The notes below the pieces were generated by a model. That model was not told the origin of the DNA, ran no database searches, and saw only the letters and a list, made by a program, of their open reading frames with translations. 64,000 nucleotides of DNA from Ephemerocybe angulata (Eukaryota > Basidiomycota > Agaricomycetes > Agaricales > Psathyrellaceae): NCBI GenBank assembly GCA_013368325.1, contig JAACJK010000163.1, positions 3,100,001 through 3,164,000 of the forward strand, given 5' to 3'. This document shows, one piece after another, positions 44,022-56,575 of the stretch (the stretch's first letter is position 1; every line of letters starts with the position of its first letter). The translations under genes and the position numbers were made by a program.

Positions 44022-46567
44022 ATGAAGGCCCACTCGACCTACAAAGGCACCCGCCGCAAGCTCCTCCTCGCCTTCGACGTAGGGACAACCTACAGCGGCA
44101 TCTCCTACAGGTTCGTTGAGTCGCCCTCTGAACATGCTGCTCGAGAAGTCGGTGCGCTGATGCCAGTACGATTGCGCAGCATCCTCGACCCAGGGCAGAT
44201 TCCCGAGATAAAGGCCGTCACAAGGTCTCTACCCTTTCATTCCACAGCCTTTGATCGAATGCGAGTTTCTGAGGTTCTGTAATGCCAGGTTCCCAGCGCA
44301 GGAATACATCAGCGGTGCATCGAAGATTCCGACGCTCATCTACTACGATCGTGCCGGTGCGGTTAAGGCAGTCGGGGCGGAAGCCGTCTCCGAGAGCACC
44401 ATCCAGTCCGCAGAGGAGCAGGGGTGGACAAAGGCCGAATGGTCAGTCCATGCCACGTCTGCCCATTCCCATATACTCACTCCCACAACTTGAACATCCA
44501 TAACCCAGGTTCAAACTCCACCTCCTCCCCAACCCACACACCTCCACAACCTTCGCCCGCGCCATCCCCCCCCTCCCCCCAAACAAAACCGCCACCGCCG
44601 CCCTCTCCGACGTCCTGCACTACCTCCACGCCTGCGCCGCCAGCTACATCCAAGAGACGCACAGCAACGGGCGCGACCTGTGGGCGCAGACCGCGCACGA
44701 GGTGGAGTACGTGTTCTCGCACCCGAACGGCTGGGAGGGCTTCCAGCGGCAGCAGATGCGCGACGCGAGTGTGGCGGCGGGGATCGTGCCTGATGAAAGG
44801 GCTGCGCAGGAGCGTATTATGTTTGTGTCGGAGGGGGAGGCGAGTTTGCATTATGCGGTGCATAATGGGTTACCTCAGGGTGCTTTGGAGGTGTGTTCTT
44901 TGAATTTCGAATAATGTGGTCATGGGCTGCTGGTTAATGGGGGATAGAACAACGATGGAGTTATCATCGTCGATGCTGGAGGAGGGACGATTGACCTCAG
45001 CGCGTACGCGCAACGGGGTGTAGGCAACTTTGAGGAGATCGCAGCTCCCCAATGTCACCTCCACGGCTCACTCTCAGTCACTTTTAACGCCAGGACGTTT
45101 CTCAAGAGTATGTCCTGGTCCATCTCGCCTCTCCCATCAATTAATGTGTCCTTTAACTTGCTTTCCAAATAGACCGCCTCGCACAATCCAGCTACCTGGA
45201 CGACCTGGACCACATCGTCGACTGCTTCGACAAAACCACCAAGCTGCGCTTCCGCAACGCACAAGAACCCCAATACATTAAATTCGGCAGCACGCGCGAC
45301 AACGACAAGGACTGCAACATTCGCATCGGGCAAATGAAGCTATCAGGGTGTGTATCCTATCCTTCCTACCAAAACCTCACGCTCAACCTCAAGATCTGAC
45401 TTGGGGATGCAGCTCGGAAGTGGCATCGTTCTTCGCACCAGCCGTCCAGTGCATCGTAAACGCAGTGCTAGAGCAGCGCAGAACCTCCCATAAACCGATA
45501 TCGGTGAGATGATCATTCCACTTCATAATATGACGAACAGACTCTAATGATAATCCCACCTACAAGCATGTTGTCCTCGTCGGGGGTTTCTCCGGCAGCG
45601 ACTGGCTATTCGACCAAGTATCCCAAGCCCTCCACTTAAAAGGCCTAAACGTCGTCCGACCCGACAACCACATGTACGCCCCCTTCCACCCCTCTCCCTC
45701 CCTCAATCCCACTAACAGCCTCCCCACCCGCAGAAACAAAGCCGTCTCCGACGGCGCCATCTCCTTCTACCTCGACCACCTCGTCCGCACGCGCGTCTCC
45801 ACCCTCACCTACGGCCAATTCTGCACCCTCACATACAACCCCCTCGACCCGGAGCACCGCGCGCGCCCCGCCTCCCAGTTCACCGCGTACAGCGGCGAGA
45901 CGCGCATCCGCGGGTACTTCGACGTCATCCTCGCGAAGAACACGCAGGTGTCTGAGACCAAGGAGTTCAGGGAGGAGTACGCCCAGAAGTCGACGGAGAG
46001 AGATTTCTTTAGAAGGATCGTGTATAGGATTGAGTGTTATAAGGGAGGGGAGGTGTGTCCGAGGTGGAGGGATACGGACCCAAGTAAGTGCATGCATGCT
46101 GTTGATACAGAGTGTTCCGCACCGAGCAAACTCGATTATATAAAGAATCGGTCTTCCCGGTCTTCTCCCTTCCCTCCCCCCAATCAAACCCCCCTCATCT
46201 TCCTCTCATCCCTTACTAACGCTCCACCCACCCTCAGCGATGTACGCCCCCCTCTGCACCATCGAAATGGACTTCTCGCACCTCGCCCTGCAGCCACGCT
46301 ACCTCCTCGACGCGCACGGCCAGGTCCGCCCAGGCACCGCATACTACCAGGTCGACTACGCCATCGTGCTCTCGTTCGGGCTTACCGAGCTCAAGGCGCA
46401 GATCGCCTGGATGGAAAACGTGAGTAGCAAGGGACCTCTTTCTCTTTCTGTCTATTATCTGGTTATTGCGGGTGGACGCTGACGACCTTGCGATTGATTG
46501 CGGACAGGGGAAGGAACGGAGGAGTCCAGCTAAGATCATCTACGACCCTGATATAACCGCGACGTAG
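44022..46567 (+). CDS. Hsp70-superfamily ATPase of the HSPA12 type
   Basis: Start ATG 44022 (MKAHSTYKGTRRKLLLAF). The actin/Hsp70 ATPase fold is clear: phosphate-1 loop AFDVGTTYSGISYS, ILDPGQIPEIKAVTR, FPAQEYISGASKIPTLIYYD, phosphate-2 loop GVIIVDAGGGTIDLSAY, the adenosine motif HVVLVGGFSGSDWLFDQV and the late SDGAISFYLDHLVRT. Twelve or so short introns separate these blocks. There is no classical substrate-binding domain with an EEVD or HDEL end; the protein ends KIIYDPDITAT. HSPA12-like proteins are highly multiplied in mushroom genomes and their clients are unknown. It is cytosolic by lack of a signal sequence. Its position next to the NACHT and F-box-like genes is notable but may be accidental. 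Confidence 0.88.
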
Positions 46568-46696
46568 CGCCCACCATGTCTACCTTTGTATATGTAAGTA
46601 CGTCCCGTGAATCTACTAGTACCTGACTCTGGGCTCCCCGCCGAATTACCATTATGAATTTCGATTCCGAGTCTATATGGCAGTTGGTTTTTAGCG

Positions 46697-47923
46697 ATGG
46701 AGATTCCGAATTCGCCCTCAGGATCGATCCATCCGCCGGGTCAGCCTCAGGTGCGCGGGTTGCGGGGGTATGTAGTCTTCGATTCCTTTGATACGAATCG
46801 AAACTTCCCTCCTCGTCAACGCAGACCGCCGGCACACCCGAACCGAGCGATGCACCTTTGGGCCCTCTTTATAGCCTCCCTTGCTTTCCTCTTCCACAAC
46901 CTATCCAGATCCCCCTCATTACCATCCCTCTCTGGAATCACCTCCTCGTGCAGGCTGGGTCCATCCCCATGGGCGCTAGAGCCCTTACACACTACTGAAA
47001 GTCCTCTGGACCCACCTGGGCGCGTATGTGGGGTCGATGCTGAGGGGAAAGTCTGTGCGGGGAGAGACGGCAGTACAACTCCTGCTTCAGTTTTCTCCAG
47101 TGCTAGAGTGTCAGCCTCTACGGCGATATCTCAGCGGACATACCTTCTAGCTGGCGAGCACACTAGGGACGGGCCTCTGGGGGAATGGCTGAATGAGGTT
47201 GTGCGGGCCCGTCAGGAGGGGGTGAAGGTGCTCTTCAAGGTCCTGGAATCTTTCGCTGGAATGAGGGTCCCGAACCGTGTTGGTGCATGGAGGTGGGGGT
47301 GCTTTGCGCTCTGCGTGGTTTCTTTCCTCGCTTTCCATGTCATACGCCGCTGGGTTGCGCGCAAGCCCCCACAAACGCGAAGACCGTACCCCTCCAATGA
47401 CCAAGCCAACCGAGAATTAGGCACCCATTGGGATGACGGAGCCTACCGCTTCCTCGGAAACGACGCGCTCGCGGTCCAACATCTCGCGCTGTCCCCCCAC
47501 GGCGCGTTCATGGAGAACAGCTGGAATTGCTTTGCAGGACACAAATCGTACACGCTACAGACGCACGACGGCAAACCTTTGTTAAAGTTCAATGCCCCGG
47601 TGGATTTCAAAGTCGAGCTGGTCGAGGGGAGCGCGTATATGAATCCTAATCCGTATTGGGCGGACAGACCGCCGAGACGAATCGCGATTGGGAACGGGGA
47701 CGTGAATGCGTGGACGCCGAGCGAGTTTGACAAGTGGCTCAGAAATTTTGGGAGTCCCAAGGATGGGACGGCTCGGTACGATCTTGGGCTTGTGATGGCG
47801 GAGGCACGGACCATCTTGGAGTACGCGTCGTTTACACAACCGGTCAGGTGGGATAGTGGCTGTGCCGTGTCCGGCAAGGTTTGTGCGACACATCGGAGGC
47901 GACGCGGGGGTCCTGCGAGCTGA
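46697..47923 (+). CDS. Hypothetical protein with one or two membrane segments
   Basis: A single frame of 408 codons from ATG 46697; a second in-frame ATG at 46850 would give MHLWALFIASLAFLFHNLSR, which looks like a signal peptide or anchor. A further hydrophobic stretch is WGCFALCVVSFLAFHVI (near 47300), followed by RRW and basic residues. The C-terminal half has LGNDALAVQHLALSPHGAFM and ILEYASFTQPVRWDSGCAVS. I recognise no domain. Several antisense frames overlap, but this one has the better start and a TM-then-basic topology. Function unknown; coding status moderately sure. Confidence 0.5.
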   Translation: MEIPNSPSGSIHPPGQPQVRGLRGYVVFDSFDTNRNFPPRQRRPPAHPNRAMHLWALFIASLAFLFHNLSRSPSLPSLSGITSSCRLGPSPWALEPLHTTESPLDPPGRVCGVDAEGKVCAGRDGSTTPASVFSSARVSASTAISQRTYLLAGEHTRDGPLGEWLNEVVRARQEGVKVLFKVLESFAGMRVPNRVGAWRWGCFALCVVSFLAFHVIRRWVARKPPQTRRPYPSNDQANRELGTHWDDGAYRFLGNDALAVQHLALSPHGAFMENSWNCFAGHKSYTLQTHDGKPLLKFNAPVDFKVELVEGSAYMNPNPYWADRPPRRIAIGNGDVNAWTPSEFDKWLRNFGSPKDGTARYDLGLVMAEARTILEYASFTQPVRWDSGCAVSGKVCATHRRRRGGPAS

Positions 47924-48425
47924 ATCCACGCCTGCAGCGCAGCGCAGGCATTCCGGGGAGGTGACAAGGAAAAGATAGAGCTCAACCGGCATCGCCCCCG
48001 GCAGTGAGACAATAGATCCGATATTATGGCGTATTTGGGTGCGTTGATCGTCTGTGCGCCGGAAAGGACCGCAGAATTCCCACCCGCCAAGCAATAAACG
48101 TTGGGTGGTGGGGCTGCCAGCAACTCGCCCCTGCTACAACTGCCCCACTGCCAGTAAGCCCTGCGAGCACCTCCCCGCCCACCACTGCTTTTTCCACATC
48201 CCCCTCCAATAATTCCCAACGGTGAGCAGCTCTCTCTGGACACTCCAGACAACGACGATGCCCGCATTTTGGGGCCTGCTCGCCATCGATAACGGCCTGC
48301 TCGTCGTCGACACCGTCCCTGCCTATGGGCGCGTTGTTTGTTTGGCGATCAATCATTAGCCGCGTCGCGCTCGCGCTCCCGCATACGCGTCTCCCCCCTG
48401 CTCGCTGCTGACCCCCGGCCCCTAG
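47924..48425. other. Intergenic, promoter of the HMG-box gene
   Basis: About 500 bp. C/T-rich tracts near the HMG-box start, as often seen before highly expressed fungal genes. No gene recognised. Confidence 0.45.
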
Positions 48426-48919
48426 ATGCCCAAGGACTCTGCCAAGCCCAAGGTTCGTCGCCGTGTGCCCTCTGCCCCGCATATATCCTGACCGCCCCCA
48501 GCGCAAGGCCGCCGAGAAGGCTGAAAAGGCGCCCCGTGCCGCCGCCTCCAAATCCAAGAAGGAGAAGGACCCCAACAAGCCCAAGCGCGCGCTGTCCGCA
48601 TACATGTTCTTCAGCCAGGACTGGCGCGAGAGGATCAAGGCTGAGAACCCCGAGGCTGGCTTTGGTACGTCCGTCTCTCCCATTCCGCCTGACGCCCGGC
48701 TGACCGCCCGCAGGCGAGGTCGGCAAGCTGCTCGGCGCAAAGTGGAAGGAGCTCGACGAGGAGGAGAAGAAGCCCTACGTCGAACTCGCCAACAAGGACA
48801 AGACCCGCGCCGAGGGCGAGAAGAACGCATACGACAAGGGCACCAGCAAGAAGGCGGCTGCTGCTGCTGCTGCCGCCGCCGCGTCCGGCTCGGGCGAGGA
48901 CGACGACGACGACGAGTAA
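48426..48919 (+). CDS. NHP6: HMG-box chromatin protein, Nhp6-like
   Basis: Three exons: MPKDSAKPK, then a basic stretch with [20 protein letters not shown] and [13 protein letters not shown], then [20 protein letters not shown] and [20 protein letters not shown]. One complete HMG box of about 70 residues is preceded by a lysine-rich arm and followed by poly-Ala and a short acidic tail (GEDDDDDE). Such proteins bend DNA without sequence preference and assist nucleosome remodelling (FACT), transcription and Pol III genes. Introns: 48453-48501 and 48665-48713. The poly-Ala run and acidic tail are additions compared with yeast Nhp6 and recall HMGB-type tails. Nuclear. Confidence 0.92.
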
Positions 48920-49246
48920 ATCACGAGCCCCCCGCTGTGTCTCGGTTGTACTATAGTTCATTCATTGTCATACCCTCTGTCTGCTGTCTCGCTCTTGTGC
49001 TTGTCCCCCTTGTCTGTATTCTGTATCGGTCCTCATGCTTTAAGCAGCAGGGGGCCAAATCCTGCTGCCATACCCATTTTCGTTTTGCCCTCGGTGCTTC
49101 GCTCGCTCAACGCTCTTAATAGTGTATGTAATATCCATATGTTGTAGATTCTACTAGCAGCGATTATTATCATTATTCGATAGACTTTCCACTGAACTGA
49201 TCCCTGCCCCTTTCGTCCTTGACTCCAAACCACCACCATCACCATA
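48920..49246. other. Intergenic, HMG-box 3' flank and OSBP promoter
   Basis: About 330 bp, T/C-rich; no gene recognised. Confidence 0.5.
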
Positions 49247-51003
49247 ATGACTGAAACTGTAGGCGATGTACGTAGCCCCCTCGTCGTCGTCGGGGGCCCT
49301 CTTGACACCGTTCTCTAGGCCGTCCCAGCGTCCCAGCGCGGCAGCTGGAGCTCCTTCCTCAAATCGTGCGTCGCCCCTGCCGCACCCCCAATATAAGCTC
49401 ACCTGCCCCCAGCATCGCGTCATTCTCCGGCGACCTCTCCTCGCTCACCGCCCCGCCCTTCATCCTCTCGCCCGTCTCGCTCACCGAGTTCCCCGCCTAC
49501 TGGTGCGAGCGCCCCGACCTCTTCTGCGCCATCGCCGACGCAAAGGAGGGCGAGGAGCGCCATCTGGCTGTGCTCCAATGGTTCCTGGTGCGTCCTCGTC
49601 ATCGCCCCTCCACCCCACCCCACCCCATCTCACATCCCATCCATCACAGAGCACACTCAAAGACCAGTACACCTCCCGCAACGAGGAGATGGGATCCGAG
49701 AAGAAGTGCGTCCCGATCCGTCCCCGTCGATGACCTATCAGCTCACAGCACCACCCTTAGGCCCCTCAACCCCGTTCTCGGAGAGTACGTCGGGCCCCCA
49801 CACCCCACCCCGATATGCCTCCCATGCCCGCTAACACACCAATGCTAGGCTCTTCTACGCCTACTGGCCAGACAAGAACGGACGCGGCAAGACGACCCTC
49901 CTCGTCGAGCAGGTCTCCCATCACCCGCCCATCACCGCCTATGTCATCGAGAACAAGACCAAAGGGCTCAAGCTCGAGGGCCACAACGGGCAGAAGACCA
50001 CCTTCAGCTGTACGTCCTCTTCGCCGCCCCACCCCTTCCCGGAGATAAATAATAGACCCTGACCGAACACTCCCCTCCATGACATACTACATGCTCCGTG
50101 CACAGCCGGCTCCATCATCGTCAAGCAGATCGGCCACGCGATCCTCACGGTCGGCGGCAGCGACCAATACCTCATCACCCTCCCGCGCCTGCGCATCGAC
50201 GGCCTCTGGTACGGCTCGCCCTACATCGAGCTCGCCGACTCCTCGCACATCATCGGCGGGGGCCACACCAGCACCATCGAGTACTCCGGAAAGGGCTACT
50301 TCAGCGGCAAGAGCCACACCTTCAAGGCGACCGTCGCCCCGCTCCCGGGCATGGGCGGGGGCAACCAACTTCTGCCGCCAGCGCAGTCGTCCGGAGGGGG
50401 CAAGGGCTGGTTCAGCTCGTCGAAGAACGCGTCGAGCTCGAGCCTTGCGAGCGCGGAGCTCGTGATCGAGGGCACCTGGCACGAGACGAGTACGTGGGTG
50501 AAGGGGGTGACGTCCAAGGGCACGTTGACGGGGACCAAGTTCCACGATGTGACGCCGGGGAGTGGGGCGAAGAAGGAGGATGCTATTCCTGTTGGTGGGG
50601 AGGAAGCTGGTGCGATGGGTGAGTATGAGACGAGGAAGTTGTGGGGTGTTGTGGCCAAGGGTATCAAGGAGGGCGACTTTGAGACCGCGAGCAAGGATAA
50701 GAGCCGTATTGAGGTGAGTCTTTGACGTTCGATGTTGTGTGTACGGATGAGTTGATGTGGGGTGTAGAACGAGCAGAGGCAGAAGAGGAAGGATGAGCAG
50801 GCTGCTGGGACCGAGTGGCCCTTGAAGCACTTCAAGCACGAAGACTCGGATCCCGTCTGTGCGTACCTCTCCCATTCACAACTCTGTTTTCCTTCTGACC
50901 CCACCCTCTAGACGAACGACTTGGCAAGTTCGTCAAGCTCCAGCCTCCCACTGAGGACAAATATACCTTCCTGGGCAACTACCCTGCTACTCTCGCTGCT
51001 TAA
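49247..51003 (+). CDS. KES1: Oxysterol-binding protein homologue, Kes1/Osh4 type
   Basis: A lipid-transfer protein that exchanges sterol for PI4P between membranes. The spliced protein is about 430 residues and is only the ORD barrel, with no PH or ankyrin part, as in Kes1/Osh4. Seen motifs: [48 protein letters not shown], the family signature [20 protein letters not shown], the [18 protein letters not shown] segment, and near the C-terminus [12 protein letters not shown]. Introns: 49268-49318, 49367-49413, 49589-49649, 49706-49758, 49785-49849, 50010-50103, 50714-50767 and 50861-50911. A Ser/Gly-rich loop ([19 protein letters not shown]) interrupts the barrel and is not in yeast Kes1. Cytosolic and Golgi-peripheral by family knowledge. 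Confidence 0.93.
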
Positions 51004-51224
51004 GGTTTGGACCCTCGTTGCATGCAGTAACGAACGCTTTTCTTGTTGCTTGTGAACAATAACTTGTACCATCTACGCATCTATTTGAGATCTAATGACA
51101 CTGAACTGAATTGAGTCTAGAGGGATATATAGCGATGAAGAGCGTGTACAGACATGAAGAACCCTAATGATACAGACATTGTGAATAGCCATAAGTAACC
51201 CGTGTATATGAAAAGAAAAACAAA

Positions 51225-53339
51225 TCAAGCCTCCTGAACAGCGACCTTCTCCCTCGAGTCCTTCCGATCGCTAACCCCCACCGAGTCCCTCCCCGAATCC
51301 ACATCGTCCTCATTATCACGATAATACTCGTCCGCGAGCACAGGCGCGTCCATATACGTCTCGTGTGCAGGGAAGAGCGCCGACAGCGCCCAATAGACGC
51401 CGGACGCCACGAAGAACCCGAAGAGCCAGGAGACATTGAAGAGGTACCTCGCGTTCCCGACGGGTATTCTGGGGTTGATGTTGTTGATTAGACCTGGGAG
51501 GTTGGGCGTTACCGAGGCGAGGAGGGCGGCGGCGGCTCTCCAGTTCTACTTGTGGTTGTTTTATTGTGGTGGTGGTGGCGGTAATGGGTGGGTGAGTGAA
51601 GGGTGATTGGGACGGAAAAGGCAACGTACGATCCCGTTCCAGTAGCGGTATATCCCGTTCGGGTCGTACATTGCGACGACGTTGACGTTGCCTTTGTGCA
51701 GGAGCCAGTACTGTATCGCAGTTAGCCCGGTTCTAACGAAAGATGGATAGGGCGCTTGAGTACTCACATCCACAACCATTCTGGTGTAGCGAGCGAGCGA
51801 GCAAACAGCAGTTAGCGACCACACACAACATCTCCTTCACGAGAGAGAGTGGGGCACTCACATCCCAGCAAACGGCCCCAAAAACACCGTATACCCCGCC
51901 ATAAACGTCAAAAACCCGGGCGCACTCGCCAAGATCTCCCACGGAGCCAGCGCCCACCCCCCCACAAGCGCACACACCACCTGGCCCCGCCTAATACTAA
52001 TCCACCTCGGAAACAGCACCGTCATGTCGTTCGCGGCGCTCAGGCTGTTCGCGCTGACGTTCGTGCCGAGCGTCGCGAGCGCGAAGCTGAAGGCCGCGAA
52101 GAACGCGGCGGCGCGGTTGTCCTCCCACTTGTCGATGAGGTGCAGGGGGTCCCAGAGGACGGAGCCGTAGAGGACGGTGCCGGCGGAGGTGACGGCGATG
52201 CCGATGAAGCCTATTAGGGTGAAGGAGATGGGGATGACGAGGATTTGGATGTATTGGCTGGGTGGTGTTTAGGCGCTTGGTTAGCATGGTGCGGCGAACT
52301 CTGCTGTGGGGGAACGCGAGATGGCAACTCACGACCGTGCGCTCTTCGCGTAACGCTACGGAAGAAAGGTGAGCGAAAGATTCACAGGTCATGTCGAACG
52401 CGGGTTATGGACGTACAGTAAAGTCAGGAATGTTGACAGACAGGGTCGCATAATTGCCCAACGCACTGTTCAAGGCGCCGAGCCAGAGCCAGCTCGCGCT
52501 GCTCCCTGTGACCTTCACAGGAGGATCGCTCGACAGGCTCAGCCGCGGCGGAACCTTGACCATCGCCCATATAAGGATCGCAATCCACGCGCAGGGTACA
52601 ACGACGGCCTTGAAAGTGAACAAGTGGCGAATCCGCTGCGGTGAGAAGAGCATGAAGGGGAACTGGATGAGCCAGTACAAAAAGTAGCACAGGATCCCGG
52701 TCGTCGTGATGTGGGCTCTGTCGGACAGCTGGTTCGGGAGGCGGGCTAGGGACGGCCAGATGGCTTTGAGCATCTGGTAGACTGCTTCTGAACCTGTGTA
52801 TGACTATGTATTATACGAGAGTCCCGCGTCAACTCGCTGCGAGGATGCTATGATGCCTGTAGACGCCCGTGCGCACCTGAATGCCGAACCAGAACATGGC
52901 CAGAACCACCCGGCTCACAACGCTGAAGTAGCTCAGCCAGAACCCGAACGAGGAGCGGTTCAATACGGGGAACGCTACATGAAGCCGTGCGCCGACCGTT
53001 CCGTTCAAAAGCACGACCACCTATGCGCCAAACAAATCCCCTTCAAATCCCTATCATTCTTCATGCATGCAAGAGGATCCTGCTCACCGCAATCAACGTG
53101 TGCCCAACAGCAATAGCTGCAAGAGCCTGGCGCCACGTCAGGCCGACAGCGAGCATCGAGCTGGCCAGCTGCCACCCCGCCACATTCGTCGCATCCGAGA
53201 CCCAGTACGCGACGTAGTTCCACGCCGTCCACGTCCTGAGACGAGGGGGCACAGGGTCCATGTCAGGGTTACTCCATCTTGGGTTGGGCCCAAACTTGCC
53301 GCCCAAGGTCTGGAGGGTAAGGTACTTGGACAAGGGCAT
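51225..53339 (-). CDS. NCS1-family nucleobase/allantoin/uridine permease
   Basis: A proton symporter of the Fur4/Dal4/Fui1 group with about twelve membrane segments. From ATG 53339 (MPLSKYLTLQTLGGKFGPNP): RTWTAWNYVAYWVSDATNVA, GWQLASSMLAVGLTWRQALA, VVLLNGTVGARLHVAFPVLN, NSALGNYATLSVNIPDFTRY, LGTNVSANSLSAANDMTVLF, WISIRRGQVVCALVGGWALA, AGMMVVDYWLLHKGNVNVVA, and a cytosolic tail ending REKVAVQEA. The NVSANSLSAANDMTVLFP block and the SFGF segment are family hallmarks. Uracil, allantoin, uridine or thiamine cannot be told apart here. At least eight introns; the long second segment was reconstructed through donors at 53067, 52803, 52388 and 51851. Neighbour on the other side is the convergent OSBP gene. 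Confidence 0.9.
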
Positions 53340-54027
53340 GGGAGTGGAGTAGAGGAGAGGTAAGTAACCCGGCGGCGGCTACTGGCTGGCTGGTCTGGTC
53401 CAAGAATCGCGGTATATATTGCATGGAGGAAGGTCCATACTCAGGCCCCGGACTGCCTCCATCATGGACGATAAGAAGGTGTCGGAGTACTTGCGATACT
53501 GGGAGACCGCGTGGAGCGAGGACGATAACAAGATATGGGGAGCTGGAGGCTTCTTGATTTTGAATTCTCACAGCTCCTTTACGTTGGACTTGCTTCTCGG
53601 TTCCTCTGGACAGAAGACAAGGCGTTACGGGAGTGCTAGAACTTCGGATGAAATGCGAAGTAGACTGTCTTCGCCGCGGCATTGAGGCAGCCCAGTAACA
53701 GAGCAGGTGCCTCACTGTGCGTACCTCTATCCATTGGTATTGACCGTCTTGGCCTTGGGGGTTAGTAGATAAGAAGCAGCATCGGAAGCAGTCCCAGCTT
53801 CATCGACAATATTTGATCTTGCTTGCCTACAGCCTCCTTCCTGCATCCCCTGAGCACTGAGCGCCCTATCGACTCTAATTTTGCTTGAAACTCTCCGATG
53901 TATTGCCATAAGTAAAACTATTCAAAGAAAGGACAGCCATTGGCATACATTACTCCAGAAACAATGGCACGTACGTATTGCTAGCAATTCTTGTTGATTT
54001 ACTGATATCCCGACCGAGCAAACCCTC
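53340..54027. other. Intergenic
   Basis: About 690 bp. The plus-strand frame at 53419-53685 has no family match or introns, so no gene is called. It holds the permease promoter and the 3' flank of the GTPase. Confidence 0.45.
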
Positions 54028-56093
54028 TTAGTTATACGCGTCTGGGACTCCCGAGGGAATGCTGGACTGTCGTGACTGTCGAGGGTCGTTATACAAAGAG
54101 GTCGGCCTTGTGGAACTTCCAGCCACAGGTTCCTGGGCCTCGAGTTGGGGAAGGGAGGACTTGTCGAAAGCCGTTGCTTGCTGGCCGAAGATATCCTCGA
54201 CGCCTTTCTTCCATTCTCTCCACGCACTGACTGTCTGCTTCTTCAGGCGATTGTGGATTTCTGAGTGGAACTTGATCATGTCCTTTGTGAGGGCCAACGA
54301 AACTTCGGATTCGTAGAAGGCCTCCATAGCTGGCGCCCAATCTCCCGGACGTTCGAGCATCACTGGATTCACGGTGTGGCCATTCAGACCCTCCAAGAAT
54401 AGGACATTCTTGCTCAAATTCCCCTCCCAACTATCCAGCAACCCCTTTCGCATGATATCGAGGTCGGCGTCCAATGATTCTTCAAGAACTCGAGCGTTCT
54501 CTTGCTCGTTCGAAAGCCACTGTGACTCTGGCGTCAGCCATTCGTTGAACGTCCTATCCTTCATCCTTTCAACGCGCTTCAGCCCCTCTACCTCTGCCGC
54601 TGCTTTCTCCGCGTCTTCGACACATTTCTGATATTCGGTTTCCATCGCCGCCATCCATTCCACTCTCTCTGCCCAGGAAGTTTGCGCTGCCTTGATACTC
54701 GCTTCGAGTCGCTGCTTATGGCCCGGTATCGCCCTAGCCGAACGACGGCTAGACGTGTTTTGAAGCCTTTCGAGCTCGGCCCTCAAATTCTTCTCCTCCT
54801 CTTTGAATCCGTCGCGTTCCTTTCGGAGTTTAGCATACTCCTCCACCACCACACCCAGTTCCTCCCTCTCCTCGGCAAGCTTCTTTTCCGCAGCTTTGGC
54901 CGCAGTGGATGCAGCTTCGCGCTCCGTACGATTGGTCTTGCACTCCTCCGAAACGTCTTCAGCTTCCCTCTCCAACTCGTCCGCCATCGAGAGCACCTGT
55001 GCCGAGAACCTGTTGATGGTGTCCAGAAGTCGCTGCCGTCGAGTGCGCCTGACATGCATACCAGGGGCTGCGTCGCTGGTAGTGGTTTCGTTCTGCTGGA
55101 GAAGAAGTTTGTACTTGGCCTCGAGTTCGTCGCGTTCCTTGGTCATAGCTGCCAACTTCTCCTCCAAATCGCTACCCGAAGCCTGGAAATGAGGGGTGAA
55201 TACTTGATAGCACCGACTACTCTGAAGGCGACTTACAATGTTAAAGACCTTGTATATGACGTCCTTGGGAGATAGATAGGCCGATGTTGGATCTTCGTCT
55301 TCTGGCATGGGTAAGCCAGAGCGGAAACAAGGAATGTCTTCGCCCCGGGCTTTCCTGCTGTCCTGCAAGTACGTCAAGAAGCTTCCACCTTCTCTTCCTT
55401 CCGCGTACAAACCCTCTTCCTTGCTGCCTGCCTCCTCGGCGCTAACGGGGGCACCCTCGTCGTTATAGACCTCATCCCAGCGCGTCGTGATGGATATCAC
55501 TTGAGACTTTTGGAAAAGCCTCTCGAAAACTCGCCTCGGAGAACTGGCCAAGTTGCTTATAAACACGTCCCCGGAGTTCTGAAGGACGAGAACATGAGAT
55601 ACAGTTCTGTGACTGACATTGTTCACTCCGATCAGATTGACGTATGTTCTGGAATGGTGGGGATGAACTCACAGATTAGACGCGATGTACTCCTCCAGCA
55701 TCCTCAGGATGTCGTCCCGACTCTTTGCAGGCTCGCCTCCGGCTTCAAATCCATCGAACCCAGGAGTGTCGAGAAATGTCAACGACCGCCCATCCGGGAG
55801 AGATACGATGTGTTCCGTGATGCTTAGAGTAGGCAAGGTTTCTTCCTCATCCTCTTCTTCACCATCAGGAGGTCCAGGGACGTCTTTGGACGATGAATTA
55901 CTCAGGGCTTGGATGAACTGAATAACGAGTGTTATCGAAATCCTTTCAGTAATGCACTCAAGACTCGACGCACAGTGGTCTTTCCGGACTCGACTTTGCC
56001 TATGACGCTGAAAGTGTCACGTTAGCCATGCTTCTCCTTGGGTGGAGGAATAACATACACAATTGTACAGCCATCCCTTTCGACTACAGGCAT
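54028..56093 (-). CDS. AIG1-like GTPase with long coiled coil, cluster member 1
   Basis: From ATG 56093: MPVVERDGCTIVVIGKVESG completes the P-loop GKVESGKTT over an intron; then FIQALSNSSSKDVPG, the G3 stretch LTFLDTPGFDGFEAGG, DDILRMLEEYIASN, and VISITTRWDEVYNDEG at the G4 position. After about residue 260 the protein is a coiled coil (KERDELEAKYKLLL; KKLAEEREELGVVVEEYAKL) up to a helical end and a Ser-rich tail ending GVPDAYN. Introns lie at 56058-56011, about 55975-55920, 55675-55630 and one near 55235. No membrane anchor is visible. Its neighbours at 56576 and 59930 share the G domain but little of the tail, suggesting old tandem duplicates. Confidence 0.82.
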
Positions 56094-56575
56094 CGTTCGA
56101 TGGTACTTGGGTCTGATCAAGATGCCCGTGTGTTCAATCTGTCCTCGGAAACACGCGAGTAGTGTAGGTCACGTCGAGGAAGAGGATTCCGTATTCAGCA
56201 CTCGTTATCGATGGACATGAGGCCTTATTCGTGGATCGTGACTATCACAGAGGTGTTCATGTGAAGCTGTGACGGAGATGGTATCGTTTTCTGCCAGATC
56301 GAGCGCTAATCTGTCAGAAATGAGATGGCCTCAACACGACTGTTCGCTGGATTCTGCAATGATTTAAGAGCCATAATCTAACACATTCAAAAGAATTACT
56401 GGGTATGCACTTTGGCTGACCAGGACGTAGATCGAGAGAATTGATGGCCTCCTTCAGACGGGCGCTTAAGCTTACTCGGATGTATATTATACCGCAAGAG
56501 ACTTGATTGCATGTACATACGCTATAACAGGGGTACCACGGAACATTACAGAGCTCACAGTTAACCAAGACAGCT
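56094..56575. other. Intergenic between two GTPase genes
   Basis: About 480 bp, A/T-richer than the genes; promoter of cluster member 1 and 3' flank of member 2. No gene seen. Confidence 0.5.

Noticed and set aside
47443..48267. Minus-strand frames of 170-274 codons
   Set aside because: Overlap the plus-strand orphan and run into a promoter; composition is arginine/serine-rich as expected for a shadow frame.
53419..53685. Plus-strand frame of 88 codons
   Set aside because: Starts in the promoter of the permease, no introns or resemblance, codon use not like neighbours.
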